Made by a program: the position numbers and the translations under genes. Source: Verrucomicrobiota bacterium (GTDB lineage: Bacteria > Verrucomicrobiota > Verrucomicrobiia > Opitutales > Opitutaceae). Taken from it: DNA of 7,491 bases. The stretch lies in contig JAEZUE010000012.1 of NCBI GenBank assembly GCA_023443455.1, forward strand, positions 1 through 7,491, in the 5' to 3' direction. Shown one piece after another: positions 6,190 through 7,491 of this stretch. Positions within the stretch are counted from its first letter, which is position 1; each line of letters opens with the position of its first letter. The notes beneath the pieces are model-generated. The model saw only the letters and a list, made by a program, of their open reading frames with translations. It was not told the DNA's origin and searched no databases.

Positions 6190-6319
6190 TCGTCGCCAGA
6201 AAGCAGTTGCGCTGCGGCGTGAACTTGGCGGAGCTTTGCGGTGACGCCCCGAGGTTCGGGGCGTCGCTGCGGCGGGAGTGGAGCACAGGTGCGTTCATCC
6301 CCGGCGGAGCCACGTGCAA
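6190..6319 (+). repeat. Structured 130-bp leader element, copy B
   Basis: Second copy of the element at 5455-5584, ending 17 bp before the start codon at 6337. The seven differences lie at 6203 (bulge), 6215 (loop of hairpin 1), 6220 (turns a G-C pair into G-U), 6237 (linker), 6243 with 6265 (an A-T pair replaced by G-C at the base of hairpin 2) and 6253 (loop of hairpin 2). Hairpin 2 is therefore still a perfect 10-bp stem, GACGCCCCGA and TCGGGGCGTC, with a GGT loop. The downstream gene is unrelated to the one after copy A, so the element was not simply copied together with its gene. Confidence 0.85.
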
Positions 6320-6336
6320 CCCCTTCTTCCAATCCC

Positions 6337-6954
6337 ATGAAGTTCACCCATCGACTGCTGGTCTTGCTTCTGTGTGGTGTTGCCGACTTCACTTCGGCGC
6401 AGACGCCTCCGGCTGAGATCTTCGAATCGGTGCTCACGATGAGCGTTGCCAGCGGGACCGGCCTCTATGCGCAGAGTGGTGAGTATGTCATCATCACCTC
6501 TGACGAAACGGCGCAGTACAAGTTGTATGGTGGCACCGGAGTGGCTCCTTCCACGGGCAACTACAGTTACGCGGTCACGGGTGCGCAGGCGACAGTGACG
6601 ATTGTCGACTCCCTGCTGGGGCGAACGAGCGGTATCGTTCTGAATTTCGCCACGGACGACTCGGGTACGTATGCGGTCGCCAACTCCTTCGGCACGCAGA
6701 CGGGCTCGTTCAGTTGGCGCAGGCATTTCACCCAGGCGGCCATCCGTGGGCTCGGACTGGGGAAACCCGTGGTGACAAAGAACGGCGATGGCACGTTATC
6801 GCTGGTGCTCACGGTGAAGGAGTCCGCGAACCTTGTTCAGTGGGGCGGGGCGGGCGTCGGGGTTTTCGAGGTGCTTTCCCCCACGCAGATACGTTGGACG
6901 ACTACTCCCGCAGCCGCGCGGCGGTTCTTCGTGATCGAGGTGGATGTGCCGTAA
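6337..6954 (+). CDS. Secreted beta-rich protein of unknown function (205 aa)
   Basis: The protein starts with a signal peptide (M-K-F-T-H-R then L-L-V-L-L-L, probable cleavage after T-S-A at residue 21). The mature part is rich in Gly, Thr, Ser, Val and Tyr with alternating hydrophobic residues, as in extracellular beta-sheet proteins. A stretch around residues 65-125 with N-Y-S-Y-A-V-T-G, S-G-T-Y-A-V and T-G-S-F-S-W resembles the short beta motifs often seen in secreted Opitutaceae proteins. The C-terminal part has K-N-G-D-G-T-L-S-L-V-L-T-V-K-E-S-A-N-L-V-Q-W, a pattern I associate with exported verrucomicrobial proteins. Both comparisons are from memory and approximate. There is no sorting tail or lipobox. 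It is not a paralogue of the two preceding genes, although it shares the leader element with the second. No Shine-Dalgarno motif is present. Confidence 0.8.
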   Translation: MKFTHRLLVLLLCGVADFTSAQTPPAEIFESVLTMSVASGTGLYAQSGEYVIITSDETAQYKLYGGTGVAPSTGNYSYAVTGAQATVTIVDSLLGRTSGIVLNFATDDSGTYAVANSFGTQTGSFSWRRHFTQAAIRGLGLGKPVVTKNGDGTLSLVLTVKESANLVQWGGAGVGVFEVLSPTQIRWTTTPAAARRFFVIEVDVP

Positions 6955-7237
6955 GGCGCTCTTGGATCCACCGAGAAACGCCTTCTGCCCCGGTCGCGAA
7001 GAACTTGGGCTGGTGCGGAGCATCTCCGGATCGCTGGAGGGTCGCTCTCCGTCGCGACCGTTTTCGAACCCGGCGGCGCTTCCAAGGGCCGTTCTGAAGC
7101 AATGCCAATTCCGTGACGGTAGGTCTTGATTCTCGATCGGCTATCTCGGAAGCGGGGCCGAAGAATGATTTGCACGGCGTTGGCGTGAGATCACTTCGGC
7201 GTTGTTCCCGGCGCGCTACTGGGCCTCCAGTGTCGCC
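6955..7237. other. Intergenic region before the sigma-factor remnant
   Basis: This 283-bp stretch holds no gene I can support on either strand. It contains a weak terminator-like hairpin (separate entry). The structured leader element found before the two preceding genes is absent here. Confidence 0.6.
7040..7064 (+). terminator. Weak candidate terminator
   Basis: GGTCGC (7040-7045) and GCGACC (7054-7059) form a perfect 6-bp stem with an 8-base loop, followed by G and four T residues (7061-7064). It lies about 85 bp after the stop codon of the secreted protein gene. The short stem and short T-run make it a weak intrinsic terminator at best. Confidence 0.3.
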
Positions 7238-7491
7238 GTGCATGATGTCACCGTCATCCTCGAACAGATCAACCGGGGCGATCTCCGGGCGGCGGACGAA
7301 TTGCTGCCGCTGGTCCACGAGGAACTGAGGAAACTGGTGGCGGCCAAGATGGCGCGCGAGGCGTCCGGATGCTCGCGCCGGAGTCGGGGAAACTCTGCAC
7401 TCGTGGCGAAGCCAACGATAGGCTTCCCAGCGCAGCACGGACTCCCGGAATATACGCACGCGGCGCGTAGAACGCGGGCCCGCCTGTTAGG
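7238..7491 (+). pseudogene. ECF sigma factor N-terminal remnant (TIGR02999/Sigma70_ECF type)
   Basis: From a GTG at 7238 the frame reads V-H-D-V-T-V-I-L-E-Q-I-N-R-G-D-L, then A-A-D-E-L-L-P-L-V-H-E-E-L-R-K-L-V-A-A-K-M-A-R-E-A-S-G. This matches region 2 of the ECF-like sigma factors often encoded beside Ser/Thr kinases in Planctomycetes and Verrucomicrobiota. In the family the next residues are roughly P-G-Q-T-L-Q-A-T-A-L-V-H-E-A-Y; here the match ends at 7369. The frame stays open to the edge but reads C-S-R-R-S-R-G-N-S-A-L-V-A-K-P. An isolated A-L-V at 7398-7406, followed by G-A-A-G-C-C in a shifted frame, may be a trace of A-L-V-H-E-A. I read this as a truncated or decayed gene; an error in the sequence or a breakpoint near 7370 is also possible. 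A GAAGCC/GGCTTC hairpin lies at 7408-7426. Confidence 0.65.

Noticed and set aside
5430..6336. Integron-like cassette array, with the 130-bp elements as attC sites between genes in one orientation
   Set aside because: In copy A the base of hairpin 2 shows AAC and GTT as attC sites do, but copy B has GAC and GTC there. The AAC/GTT triplets are nearly invariant in attC, the rest of the site does not match, and no integrase is in the window.
6902..7489. Minus-strand frame from the right edge reading R-E-S-V-L-R-W-E-A-Y-R-W-L-R-H-E-C
   Set aside because: The segment looks somewhat protein-like, but it runs into the antisense of the sigma remnant and of the secreted gene, and I recognise no family. 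It could matter if the edge holds part of a mobile element, which cannot be judged here.
7482..7491. GTTAGG at the right edge as an attC core
   Set aside because: It is only six bases at the window end, with no partner RYYYAAC core seen upstream.

Overview
The window reads as chromosomal DNA from a high-GC member of the Verrucomicrobiota, most likely an Opitutales/Opitutaceae-type bacterium. The evidence is a DUF5069-type protein, a membrane Ser/Thr kinase with a C-terminal repeat domain of the sort common in Verrucomicrobiota and Planctomycetes, a fragment of the TIGR02999-type ECF sigma family, and start codons that almost all lack a Shine-Dalgarno motif. This placement is inference from protein character; no database was searched.

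Left part, minus strand (1-1803). Three genes read leftward: a DUF5069-type protein (1354-1803), an AIM24/TIGR00266-family protein (327-1127), and the first 12 codons of a gene leaving the left edge (1-37, possibly a TetR-type regulator). Between the last two lie an imperfect dyad (62-92) and two 88-bp direct repeats 102 bp apart (119-206 and 221-308), each able to fold into hairpins. The gap at 1128-1353 holds a 20-bp imperfect inverted repeat.

Centre, plus strand (2137-4899). After a 333-bp divergent intergenic region comes a 920-residue membrane-anchored Ser/Thr kinase with a full set of catalytic motifs, one transmembrane helix and about seven TPR-like repeats of exactly 48 residues. Third-position GC falls sharply inside this gene, near codon 649, and stays low through the next gene, which suggests recombination within the repeat array.

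Right part, plus strand (4944-6954). Three small genes follow in the same direction. The first two (4944-5429 and 5598-6143) are divergent paralogues sharing a strongly conserved C-terminal block; only the second has a signal peptide. The third (6337-6954) is an unrelated secreted beta-rich protein. The second and third are each preceded by a 130-bp non-coding element (5455-5584 and 6190-6319) with 7 differences and no gaps. All seven differences fall in predicted loops, bulges or linkers, form a G-U wobble, or are compensatory. This looks like a structured leader RNA or a structured intergenic repeat, and it is the best candidate here for something undescribed.

Right edge (7238-7491). A recognisable N-terminus of an ECF sigma factor of the type usually linked to such kinases stops matching its family after about 44 codons, so it looks like a remnant. 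A working model is a kinase-centred envelope-sensing locus with small exported proteins and a decayed sigma gene. That link rests on adjacency and strand only.
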